Origin: Thermoplasmata archaeon
Lineage (GTDB): Archaea; Thermoplasmatota; Thermoplasmata; Sysuiplasmatales; Sysuiplasmataceae
Assembly (NCBI GenBank): GCA_021806165.1
Contig: JAJZXY010000011.1
Location: 1-64,000, forward strand
Length of the DNA: 64,000 nt
Direction of reading: 5' to 3'
Part shown: piece after piece, positions 25,726 to 32,768 of the stretch
How the letters are laid out: each line of letters opens with the position of its first letter
How positions within the stretch are numbered: the stretch's first letter is position 1
The notes under the pieces: model-generated
The model's database searches: none
The model's input: the letters and a program-made list of their open reading frames with translations, nothing else
Told to the model about the DNA's origin: nothing
Position numbers and translations under genes: made by a program

Positions 25726-26621
25726 TTGACTTGACAAGTGAAAACGCAGACAATGTTAAGGGGCTGGCCCTTAGTGCCGATGATGAGAAGCAGCTGCACG
25801 ATTTCATAGCAAACATACCGCGCTTCAACAGCGTCATGGGTGAGCTCTCAAGGATGATGGACGAGGGGCAGCTCGATGCTCTGTCGCATGCACTTTCGGC
25901 CCTCCGTTTCCTGAAGGAGGGTCTCAACGACGAGGCTGTGGAATCGCTGTCCACGCTTGGCGGCAGGATAGCGGAGGCCGCATCCGCCCTCTCGTCCGGA
26001 GAGGCCAAGAAGGTTCTTGAAAGCGTGGGGACGCAGGGAGGGGAGCTTTCAGCCCTGATTGAGCAGGTGGGCAGGATGCACAGGGACGGCGTGTTCGACT
26101 CGCTTGTGAGCGCATCCTATGCCGTCAAGTTCCTGAAGGACGGCCTGAATGACGAGGCGGTCGAGAACATGGCTTCCAGCATTGGCGGCATGTTGGCGGT
26201 CTGGCGCCAGTACTCATCGCTCGTGTCCAACAGTGAACTGATGTCCGCGCTGACCAAGATTTCGAAGCTGGAGAATGATGGCGGGCTGGATGCGGTCATT
26301 GAGGCAGCGTACGTGATGAAGTTCCTGAGGGATGGAATGAACGACGAGGCGCTCACCAACCTTGCCTCCATATTCTCGCAGCTGCTTACCCAGTGGAATT
26401 CTCTCCACCGCTTCATAGAAATGATGTCCTCCCCAACAGCAGAGAGGGTGCTTAGGATGCTGACAGATGAGAACGTGCAGGAGAGGCTGGAGAATGCACC
26501 TGCCAGGAAGGGCGGCATGTCACTGCTTTCAATCTCGGACCCGGATGTCAAGAAGGGAATGGGCGTTGCGTTCGAAATGCTCAAGATCCTGGGGGAGGAG
26601 TTCAGGAAGGATGACAAGTAG
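25719..26621 (+). CDS. DUF1641 protein with three internal repeats
   Basis: 300 aa, all-helical by composition, no cysteine and no membrane segment. A unit of about 90 residues ending in a motif like FLKDGLNDEAVENMAS is repeated three times (starting near residues 60, 145 and 205: LRFLKEGLNDEAV, VKFLKDGLNDEAV, MKFLRDGMNDEAL). DUF1641 proteins are often found beside SQR-like flavoproteins, TusA and DsrE, but their biochemistry is unknown. A scaffold or membrane-recruitment role for the SQR-like enzyme is a guess. Confidence 0.8.
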   Translation: MVIDLTSENADNVKGLALSADDEKQLHDFIANIPRFNSVMGELSRMMDEGQLDALSHALSALRFLKEGLNDEAVESLSTLGGRIAEAASALSSGEAKKVLESVGTQGGELSALIEQVGRMHRDGVFDSLVSASYAVKFLKDGLNDEAVENMASSIGGMLAVWRQYSSLVSNSELMSALTKISKLENDGGLDAVIEAAYVMKFLRDGMNDEALTNLASIFSQLLTQWNSLHRFIEMMSSPTAERVLRMLTDENVQERLENAPARKGGMSLLSISDPDVKKGMGVAFEMLKILGEEFRKDDK

Positions 26622-26645
26622 GCACCGACACTGTCATGGCGGCCC

Positions 26646-26673
26646 GATTCAAGGGATTAGATTCAAGGGATTA
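26646..26673 (+). repeat. Tandem 14-bp repeat in the tusA promoter
   Basis: GATTCAAGGGATTA occurs twice head to tail with no mismatch or gap (26646-26659 and 26660-26673), running into the TATA box. It could be paired half-sites for a regulator, or the result of replication slippage. Confidence 0.7.
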
Positions 26674-26678
26674 TATAG
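26671..26678 (+). promoter_or_regulatory. TATA box of tusA
   Basis: TTATATAG is centred about 26 bp before ATG 26700, matching a leaderless archaeal promoter. tusA can therefore be transcribed on its own as well as by read-through from the DUF1641 gene. Confidence 0.6.
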
Positions 26679-26699
26679 TGATAAGGGGATATACCGGAC

Positions 26700-26936
26700 A
26701 TGGACCAGGAGCAGCAGAATTTGCGTGATATGAGGGGCATGCAGTGCCCCATGCCAATAATGGAGACGGCCAAGGCGATCAAGGAAGTGCAGGTGAACGA
26801 GGTTCTGACGGTTCTAGCCGACGACCCCGCTGCAAAATCCGACTTTGAGGCATGGTCGAGAAGGACGGGCCATACGCTTGTGGCTGTCAATGACAAGGGG
26901 AGCTACAACGAATTCGTAATAAGGAAGACGCACTGA
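26700..26936 (+). CDS. tusA: TusA sulfur carrier protein
   Basis: 78 aa with the canonical motif MQCPMPIMETAKAI, Cys16 being the persulfide-bearing residue, and the C-terminal GHTLVAVNDKG. In sulfur oxidisers TusA receives sulfane sulfur from rhodanese or DsrE proteins and delivers it towards sHdr or rDsr. Here it converges on the long minus-strand sHdr operon. Together with the CAGP paralog at 23936 it gives the island two TusA-type carriers. Confidence 0.92.
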   Translation: MDQEQQNLRDMRGMQCPMPIMETAKAIKEVQVNEVLTVLADDPAAKSDFEAWSRRTGHTLVAVNDKGSYNEFVIRKTH

Positions 26937-26950
26937 GCGGTTCCGCTCAG
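26933..26950. terminator. Bidirectional hairpin between convergent tusA and tusB-like genes
   Basis: CTGAGCGG-TT-CCGCTCAG is a perfect palindrome with 8-bp arms. It contains the TGA of tusA on one strand and the TGA of the tusB-like gene on the other. Sitting between converging operons, it could end transcription from both sides or protect both 3' ends. No T-run follows on either strand. Confidence 0.5.
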
Positions 26951-27213
26951 ATGCTTATCACCTTTTTTGCCCCGGCGAGCGCGGCTGCGAATTCGGATGC
27001 ATCCATCGCCTTCACGCCAGCCGGCACGCTGAATCCGATGCGCAGGACTGTTGTATCCAGCCCCCCGGCGGCTTCAGCCAGCCATCCTTCAGCAGCCATG
27101 TAGGCTGCCGACCCTGTGAGTATTATGCCTGCATCCAGTCCGCGCGAAGCAGCCCCGATTGCACCCCACCAGGATGAATCCCTCCCCAGGAGGTGCGTTA
27201 TGATGAAAATCAC
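26947..27213 (-). CDS. TusB/DsrH-like protein without cysteine
   Basis: 88 aa. Length, the start MIFIITHLLG and the alpha/beta pattern fit the TusB/DsrH subunit, and its place after TusD- and TusC-like genes supports this. The conserved cysteine that gives DsrH its role in sulfur binding is absent; the protein has no cysteine at all. It may be purely structural in a TusBCD-like hexamer. Assignment leans on context. Confidence 0.55.
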   Translation of the reverse strand: MIFIITHLLGRDSSWWGAIGAASRGLDAGIILTGSAAYMAAEGWLAEAAGGLDTTVLRIGFSVPAGVKAMDASEFAAALAGAKKVISI

Positions 27214-27224
27214 ATCGCTACCGC

Positions 27225-27554
27225 TCAGAAGACCACCACCTTTGATTCCAGCAGCATTTGCGCAAATGCGCCGTCATCTATTATTTCCACGCCCGCGGTG
27301 CCTGCGCCCGGGATCAGGCGCCTGCACGAACTCTCCAGTGCAAAGACCCTGAGGCCGTCAATGCCGGACAGCCTTCCAAGCTTCCTGAGCCCGAACGCAT
27401 AACCCTCCCCTTCAAGGAGGGAGAGGACGCCGTCATCGAGCAGTACGAACGATACCTCGTGGCCCAGGCCGCTGAACATCATCGCGCTCCTCTGCGCCTC
27501 CTGGAAATAGGCACCCTGGAGCTGTGCATGCGTCAGCACTATCACGACCTTCAT
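27225..27554 (-). CDS. TusC/DsrF-like protein
   Basis: 109 aa from ATG 27554, where MKVVIVLTHAQLQGAYFQEAQRSAMMFSGLGHEVSFVLLDDG begins the family fold; the frame extends 17 codons upstream without family resemblance. A single cysteine pair-free segment ALESSCRRLIPG holds its only cysteine. Its place between the TusD- and TusB-like genes makes it the middle subunit of the putative TusBCD/DsrEFH-type complex. Confidence 0.62.
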   Translation of the reverse strand: MKVVIVLTHAQLQGAYFQEAQRSAMMFSGLGHEVSFVLLDDGVLSLLEGEGYAFGLRKLGRLSGIDGLRVFALESSCRRLIPGAGTAGVEIIDDGAFAQMLLESKVVVF

Positions 27555-27558
27555 CCGC

Positions 27559-27900
27559 TCACCCCTCCGATGTGAAGTTAAGCAGTATGTCGCACCCCTC
27601 CACAATCTCGGTGAAATCCTCCAGTGTCCCGAGCCCCGACCCTTTGATTACTCTGTCAACACCCCTGTACGTCGCGCAGGTAGTGCAGGCAGTCATCTCC
27701 AGCCCCTCCGACTGCATCTCGCCGACAACGGTCTCCACCTTGTCCGAAAGGAGGTGAGCGGATGCATTGTAGACGCCGTCCCCGAGAAGGAAGATGCGCA
27801 CGCGGTGGCCCGCGGACTTCAGCGCCCTTGCTATCTCGAGCACCTGGGCGCTGTTCTCATGCTGCACCGGTGAGGTGAACAGCAGGATGGCGACAATCAT
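27559..27900 (-). CDS. TusD/DsrE-like sulfur-transfer protein
   Basis: 113 aa from ATG 27900, whose ATGA overlaps the stop of the upstream gene. The fold motifs VAILLFTSPVQHENSAQVLEIARAL and LGDGVYNA, and the cysteine loop ACTTCATYRGV, match TusD/DsrE, where the cysteine before the helix carries persulfide. Two cysteines are present, CTTC. With the next two genes it forms a TusDCB-like set at the end of the sHdr operon, expected to exchange sulfur with TusA. Confidence 0.78.
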   Translation of the reverse strand: MIVAILLFTSPVQHENSAQVLEIARALKSAGHRVRIFLLGDGVYNASAHLLSDKVETVVGEMQSEGLEMTACTTCATYRGVDRVIKGSGLGTLEDFTEIVEGCDILLNFTSEG

Positions 27901-28094
27901 TTCAGCACCTCCCCCCACCCCTGCTGGGTGCACACGTAGCGAACGCCGTCAACCTCGACCAGGCCGCCGAGGTCGACAGCACCCTCGAAGAACAGTTTGT
28001 TGAGGAGGGCCATGACATGCTGCGGAACAGTCTCCATGTCGCACTCGGGAAGGCCGAGAGGGTTTCCAGTTCTTGCTATAACCCTCACCTGCAT
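27897..28094 (-). CDS. Unidentified 65-aa protein of the sHdr operon
   Basis: Translated from ATG 28094, immediately after the mrp stop, and overlapping the TusD-like start by 4 bp. It is soluble, mixed alpha/beta, with two cysteines (LPECDME and YVCTQQGWGE). The sequence VDLGGLVEVDGVRYVCTQQGW could be a small beta hairpin. No family is recognised. Tight packing inside the operon argues that it is a real gene linked to sulfur transfer or cofactor handling. Confidence 0.65.
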   Translation of the reverse strand: MQVRVIARTGNPLGLPECDMETVPQHVMALLNKLFFEGAVDLGGLVEVDGVRYVCTQQGWGEVLK

Positions 28095-29195
28095 TCAGGC
28101 ACCACCGTAAATCGCCTTCTTCCTTCCACCCGTGGAAAGCATCCTGAACCTGACGCTCCTGGCGACATCAAACAGTTCCTGCCTCCTGTAGAGCTCAATC
28201 TCCCCCCTGTCCGCCAGAGCGGATATTGCAGGGTCAAGGGGCATTGAGCCCAGGTAGCCGATTCCCAGCCTCCTGCTTATCTCCTCCGCCCCGAGCCTGC
28301 CGAACACATTGATCCTCTGCCCTCCGGGAAGCTGCAGGTATGACATATTCTCCACAACACCCAGCACGGGCGCCTTCAGCTCGTTTGCCATCTGGACAGC
28401 CCTTGCCACGACTGTGTTAGCAACCAGCTGCGGGCTCGTGACAAACAGGACGCCGTCCGGCCTCAGCGACTGGAATACCGTGAGCGGTGCGTCGGATGTG
28501 CCCGGGGGGAGATCGACAAGAAGGTAGTGCAGATCCCCCCAGTCCGTTTCCGAAAAGAGACCCCTTATGGCGCTGTTGATCAGTGGACCCCTCCAGACCA
28601 GCGGTGTTTCGAACCTGTCCATTATCAGGTCGATTGACATTATTTTCACACCCATGGCGGATGTGAGCGGCTCCATCATCTTGTCCTCCCTAAGCCTGGG
28701 CATTCCAGACAGACCGAACATCCTCGAGATGCTTGGTCCCGTGATGTCCGCGTCAAGTATGCCGACCCTGTAGCCCGAGAGTGCGAGGTGGGTTGCAGTC
28801 GCGGCGGTAATGAAACTTTTTCCCACGCCCCCCTTGCCGGAGGCAACCGCTATCACCGACCGAATCCCCCTCCTGCCCAGAGCATCTATGCCTGTGGCCT
28901 TCTCCTCCCCCACAACATTGAGCTCCACCCTCTCCTTTACGGCAGTCACGACCTTTCCAGCGCTGAATCCGACCTCGGCCCTGAGCCCTGCCGAGCGCGC
29001 GGCTGCCTCTATGTCCGAGCGCAGGACGTTCAGCAGCGCGTAGTCCAGCGAGTTGACTGTAACCTGCACGCTGACCGAATCACCCTTCACGCTCAGCTCC
29101 CTGACCATTCCCAGCTCAGTGATTGGTATGTTGACCTCCGGATGAGGCACCTTTGAGAGGACCTCCATCATGCCATCAGCGCCACCGGCAGGCAT
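28095..29195 (-). CDS. Mrp/NBP35-like P-loop ATPase lacking the CxxC motif
   Basis: 366 aa. Residues about 10-95 look like a MIP18/DUF59 domain. From about 110 lies the Mrp domain: deviant Walker A ASGKGGVGKSF, DADITGPS, and DLPPGTSDAP. Mrp proteins bind and deliver Fe-S clusters through a CxxC after MSY; here that region reads MSYLQLPGGQRINVFG, so the cluster cysteines are lost. It may still act as an ATPase chaperone for the many [4Fe-4S] clusters and CCG sites of sHdr, by an altered mechanism. Confidence 0.85.
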   Translation of the reverse strand: MPAGGADGMMEVLSKVPHPEVNIPITELGMVRELSVKGDSVSVQVTVNSLDYALLNVLRSDIEAAARSAGLRAEVGFSAGKVVTAVKERVELNVVGEEKATGIDALGRRGIRSVIAVASGKGGVGKSFITAATATHLALSGYRVGILDADITGPSISRMFGLSGMPRLREDKMMEPLTSAMGVKIMSIDLIMDRFETPLVWRGPLINSAIRGLFSETDWGDLHYLLVDLPPGTSDAPLTVFQSLRPDGVLFVTSPQLVANTVVARAVQMANELKAPVLGVVENMSYLQLPGGQRINVFGRLGAEEISRRLGIGYLGSMPLDPAISALADRGEIELYRRQELFDVARSVRFRMLSTGGRKKAIYGGA

Positions 29196-29198
29196 TGC

Positions 29199-30317
29199 TC
29201 ACCCCGCAGGCACTACGATGGGGTGCTCCAGGGCCTCCGCCACGGCCGTGGCTATGTCTCGCGCAGATGCACCTATCATTGTGACGCCGTCGCCCCTCAG
29301 GAGGGCGGCGGCCGCGTTCTCCACGTCCCTCTTCGCCGCCCTGACTCCCTTCAGCGCATCCTCGAGCCTTGAGATGCGCCATTCAACAGGGAGCGAGAAG
29401 AAGTCGCCCGATATTGTTATGTCAGATATTACCCCGTTATCCACAAGCACAGTAACCCTCACAAGCTTCTGGCCCTTCCAGTCATGCCTGCAGAGGAACA
29501 TCCCTTCCCTTATCTTGACAATCCTGCGCTCCACGTCGCCGATTGCCCTGTGCATCTCCCTCCTCTCGAAAATCCAGTCATCCCTTCCCCGCTCCTCAAC
29601 CAGCTCATCCACCCTCTCCCGCTCTGCGGAGGAGAGCGATGAGCGCTCCATGCCTCCGTAATCGTATGAGAATTCGGCAGCCAGCGCCTCCGCCACCCTC
29701 GCCCTGTCAGCCTCTGCGCCAGTCTGCTCCCTGATAGAGGTGAGGTAACCTGCCATGCTCCCCGCAACCTTGTCCCTGAATTTCTCGTCGGGGACGCGCA
29801 GGATGGAGGACATCATATCCACGTTGAGGTCCATCAGCACATCACCCGTCAGGACCCTTGCACCCTCTATGTCCACCGCACCGTTGGCGCTTATCTTCCT
29901 GCCTCCGACGGCAAGATCGTTGAGGCCCTGCCTCTCTGCCCTGACGCCCAGCCTGAGGAGTGCGCGCCTCACAGGCTCTAGCATCCTGACGTAGTAGTCC
30001 TGAATGCTCCCCCTGGTAATGTCCGAGTCGAGCGGTGTTATGTGGAAATAGTCCTCCTCCCAGGGGCCGTCCGCAATCGCCCCGCCGCCGATAACCCTCC
30101 TGACGACCTGAATCCCCCTCCTCCTGCAGTATTCCAGTGATATTTCCCTCTCCACCTCCTGGTGGACTCCCGCATTTGCAAACGGCGCCGAAGGGTGGCA
30201 AATGACAAGCGTATCGCCCCTCTCCCCCCGGTTTACAGACTCAGCCAGCGCTACGAACGCATTTGTCATCACCAGGCCGTCGACCCCGCCCAGTTCTATC
30301 ACGGACAGGTGGGGCAA
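29199..30317 (-). CDS. Lipoate-protein ligase of the sHdr-associated type, with fused accessory domain
   Basis: 372 aa from TTG 30317. The glycine motif VVRRVIGGGAI (about 71-81) and the catalytic lysine in NDLAVGGRKISANG (Lys141) identify the LplA fold. Residues about 250-372 (EGMFLCRHDWKGQKLVRVTVLVDNGVISDITISGDFF) match the LplB/accessory domain, so both parts are fused. sHdr-linked ligases lipoylate the LbpA carrier of the sulfur pathway rather than 2-oxoacid dehydrogenases. The LbpA gene is two genes upstream in the same operon. Confidence 0.87.
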   Translation of the reverse strand: MPHLSVIELGGVDGLVMTNAFVALAESVNRGERGDTLVICHPSAPFANAGVHQEVEREISLEYCRRRGIQVVRRVIGGGAIADGPWEEDYFHITPLDSDITRGSIQDYYVRMLEPVRRALLRLGVRAERQGLNDLAVGGRKISANGAVDIEGARVLTGDVLMDLNVDMMSSILRVPDEKFRDKVAGSMAGYLTSIREQTGAEADRARVAEALAAEFSYDYGGMERSSLSSAERERVDELVEERGRDDWIFERREMHRAIGDVERRIVKIREGMFLCRHDWKGQKLVRVTVLVDNGVISDITISGDFFSLPVEWRISRLEDALKGVRAAKRDVENAAAALLRGDGVTMIGASARDIATAVAEALEHPIVVPAG

Positions 30318-30325
30318 GCAACCAC

Positions 30326-30706
30326 CTAGAAGCTCACTACAGAATCAGCATCCAGCGCAAGGTCAGCCAGTGTTGAGGTGCCCACAACCTTCACCCCTTC
30401 TATCACATCATCCGGCTCTATGTTGCACAAATCCCTCAGGCTCTCCTCGCACACGTAGAACTTGACGCCGTTCTCAAGAGCCATGTCGATGAACTGCTTC
30501 AGGCTCCCCCCCTTCTTCAGCGCAACCTTCTCCGCAGCCCCCTTCCGGAGCAGCTCGGCCGCGTGCATGAGGAAGTACATCGATGTGTCTATCTCCATTG
30601 CAGCAGACAGGGCTGCCGTGTATATGGGTGCATATGTCTTGTCTGGATTCTCAGGCCCGTTCGTCATGACGTAAAGAAGCTTCTTTGTCTCCTCAGCCAT
30701 ATTCAT
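30326..30706 (-). CDS. DsrE3-like sulfur-transfer protein
   Basis: 126 aa from ATG 30706, which overlaps the LbpA stop as TGATG; ATG 30700 is an alternative. The sequence KLLYVMTNGPENPDKTYAPIYTAALSAAMEID is a typical DsrE fold start, and YVCEESLRDLCNI places two cysteines in the active loop. In sHdr gene clusters DsrE3-type proteins pass sulfur to TusA and the sHdr complex. Its place between lbpA and the lipoate ligase is characteristic of such clusters. Confidence 0.82.
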   Translation of the reverse strand: MNMAEETKKLLYVMTNGPENPDKTYAPIYTAALSAAMEIDTSMYFLMHAAELLRKGAAEKVALKKGGSLKQFIDMALENGVKFYVCEESLRDLCNIEPDDVIEGVKVVGTSTLADLALDADSVVSF

Positions 30707-31155
30707 CACTTCTGGCATCTGATGCACTTGACATTGTCCCTTGCAATGATTTCATTGAATTTCGCCTGCGCCTGCTCCCCGCGCAGGAGTCCTGAGAGCT
30801 CCGACTGATCCGTTATCTTGATCTGTGCTATCCACCCTTCCCCGTAGGGGTCGTCATTGATGAGCACCGGCCTGATTTCGAGCTGCTCGTTTGCCTTCAT
30901 GACAGTCCCCCCCATCGGGAAATGCACAGGCCCGGCCCACTTGCCGCTTTCAATGGTAGCGAGTGGTTTTCCGCGCTCCCTCGTTGTGCCCACAGCCTTG
31001 ATCCTGACATGAAGAATCCTGCCTGCCCTCGTCTGGGCAGGGTCTGTCAGTCCAAGCGTAGCGTTCTCCCCCTCCAGCCTAATCCATGTCATCTGGCTCC
31101 CCTCAAGATAGTAGTATAGATCGTCCGGTATCTCGCATCCGTTCAGTATTGCCAT
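30706..31155 (-). CDS. lbpA: Lipoate-binding protein of sulfur oxidation (LbpA, GcvH-like)
   Basis: 149 aa with the lipoyl domain motif TIESGKWAGPVHFPMGGTVM; Lys72 in ESGKW is the lipoylation site. The fold is that of glycine cleavage protein H, but no other glycine cleavage gene is near. Directly following sHdrB1 and flanked by a dedicated lipoate ligase, it fits LbpA, the lipoylated carrier required by sHdr in sulfur oxidation. A terminal CIRCQK adds two cysteines that GcvH lacks. Confidence 0.9.
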   Translation of the reverse strand: MAILNGCEIPDDLYYYLEGSQMTWIRLEGENATLGLTDPAQTRAGRILHVRIKAVGTTRERGKPLATIESGKWAGPVHFPMGGTVMKANEQLEIRPVLINDDPYGEGWIAQIKITDQSELSGLLRGEQAQAKFNEIIARDNVKCIRCQK

Positions 31156-31165
31156 AGAACCACCC

Positions 31166-32059
31166 TCAGTACCCCATTCTTTTCAGAACCCCGTTAGCAT
31201 CGGAAATGTTCTCGTGCAGCGCCATCTCCCTCCTGGAATGGCCGAATGAGAGGCCCAGCAGCTGGGTGAAATAGACCACGGGCCTTATTATCTCTGCCCC
31301 GTACTGCTCTGTGATCTTCGATATATTCATTTCAATGTTGACCTGCCCCAGCGGGCACATGGTTGCCACCAGGTCTGCCCCGGCCCTTGCAGCTTCATTG
31401 AGTATTGCTGCACTGAAGCCGACTGAGACCTCCCTGTCAGCTATTGTGTGGCCACCCCCGCAGCATATTGTCTTGACCGGATATTCCACCGTTGTCGCTC
31501 CGGCCGCCTGCAGCAGGTCATCCATGAAATGCGGGTGCTCGGGGTTGTCCTTCCCCTCCTTCATCCCGGCACCGGTGTATGTCTTCGGCCTTGTGTAAAG
31601 GCAGCCGTAATAGCAAGCAACCTTCAGGCCGCTCAAAGGTCTGCTCACCCTTGCCTTCACCGCATCCAGTCCGACCGAGTGCCTTATCACCTCCAGCACG
31701 TGCTTAACCTCCACGTCCCCGCTGTACTGGGGCACGCCAGCCTCCTGAAGGTAGCCACTCAGCCTCTGCCTGGACGAGGCGTCCTCGCTGATGGACTTGT
31801 TCGCCCTTGCAAGCGCATAAACACAGCCGTTGCAGGGTGCTATGACCGTCCCCGCGCCCATGCTCTCGGCAAGCGCCAGGTTCCTTGTTGGCAGAAACAC
31901 TGACAGGTCGTAGCTTATATTCTTGACCTCGGTGGCGCCGCAGCAGTTGTAATCCTTTATCCTGTTCATTGGTATGTCCAGATCCCTGAATACAACTTCT
32001 GTCGACTTCTGGTACGCCTTGCCCAGCCCGTCCATGGAACAGCCCGGATAGTAAGCCAT
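31166..32059 (-). CDS. sHdrB1: heterodisulfide reductase B-like subunit
   Basis: About 297 aa from ATG 32059, four bases after the sHdrC1 stop and at the family start MAYYPGCSMDGLGKAYQ; the frame runs 12 codons further. Two CCG domains are visible, with cysteines in YNCCGATEV, PCNGCVY, CYYGCLYT, TICCGGGH and MCPLGQ. Such CCG motifs bind non-cubane Fe-S clusters and form the active site of Hdr. In the sHdr complex this subunit is thought to handle lipoyl-bound sulfur on the way to sulfite. Confidence 0.9.
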   Translation of the reverse strand: MAYYPGCSMDGLGKAYQKSTEVVFRDLDIPMNRIKDYNCCGATEVKNISYDLSVFLPTRNLALAESMGAGTVIAPCNGCVYALARANKSISEDASSRQRLSGYLQEAGVPQYSGDVEVKHVLEVIRHSVGLDAVKARVSRPLSGLKVACYYGCLYTRPKTYTGAGMKEGKDNPEHPHFMDDLLQAAGATTVEYPVKTICCGGGHTIADREVSVGFSAAILNEAARAGADLVATMCPLGQVNIEMNISKITEQYGAEIIRPVVYFTQLLGLSFGHSRREMALHENISDANGVLKRMGY

Positions 32060-32063
32060 CTTC

Positions 32064-32768
32064 TCATTTTGCCGAGGCATAGCCGTCCCTCTCAAGTATA
32101 TCCTCTGCCACCTTTTTCATTTTCTTCCAACCCCTGGTTCTCCTCCTTATTGGACCGGTCCTTATGTTGCCGTTCCTGATGATCTTGACAGCCATCCGCG
32201 CCATGAATCCGCGCGTGAAATCCTCGGGTTTTTCAGCCCTGACATACTTGAGCGTCAGCCCGAGCTCGTCAAGCACGCCTGTCGCCATGATGTTGTCAAG
32301 GTATGTCCTGTCCCACCTGGAACCGGGGGTATCCTCAGTCACTCCCCTTCTCCTGAGTACCTCGTCTATGTTGTGGACAACCTCCTCCACCTTGACACCC
32401 TTCGGGCACCGCTCAACGCACTTGTTGCAGCTAATACATCTCCATATGACATCCCCGTACTTCTTCAGCTCATCCACATTGCCAATCTGCGCGAGATAGA
32501 TGAAATACCTGGGGTTGAACTCCCTGAGCCCATAGTCCGTGTGCAGGCAGCAGCCGGATGTGCATGTGCCGCACTGCCAGCAGTTTGTTACAGTCCTGCC
32601 GCCCGGAAGGGATTTTACCTCCTCAACGAAATCCTCATGGTAGTCACTTAGAAGTCTTTCCCTGATGAAGGTGTTCCACCTGCCCGATACGTCGACGCCG
32701 TCCACGACGGCTTTCTCCTTCTCGAGCAGGTCCTCCTTCTCAATGAGATTCTTCTCATGTATGGGCAA
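32064..32768 (-). CDS. sHdrC1: iron-sulfur subunit
   Basis: About 234 aa. Two [4Fe-4S] motifs are clear: CWQCGTCTSGC and CISCNKCVERCP. The start is taken as TTG 32768, since GGAGGGAGA precedes it by a few bases; TTG 32789 is an in-frame alternative. No ATG lies near the conserved N-terminus. It is a soluble electron-transfer subunit linking sHdrA and sHdrB1. It overlaps the Hyp gene before it and is coupled to sHdrB1 after it. Confidence 0.88.
   Translation of the reverse strand: MPIHEKNLIEKEDLLEKEKAVVDGVDVSGRWNTFIRERLLSDYHEDFVEEVKSLPGGRTVTNCWQCGTCTSGCCLHTDYGLREFNPRYFIYLAQIGNVDELKKYGDVIWRCISCNKCVERCPKGVKVEEVVHNIDEVLRRRGVTEDTPGSRWDRTYLDNIMATGVLDELGLTLKYVRAEKPEDFTRGFMARMAVKIIRNGNIRTGPIRRRTRGWKKMKKVAEDILERDGYASAK

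Noticed and set aside
30706-31155. Glycine cleavage H protein
   Set aside because: The lipoyl motif is shared, but no gcvT/gcvP genes are near and the gene sits within the sHdr operon beside its ligase.
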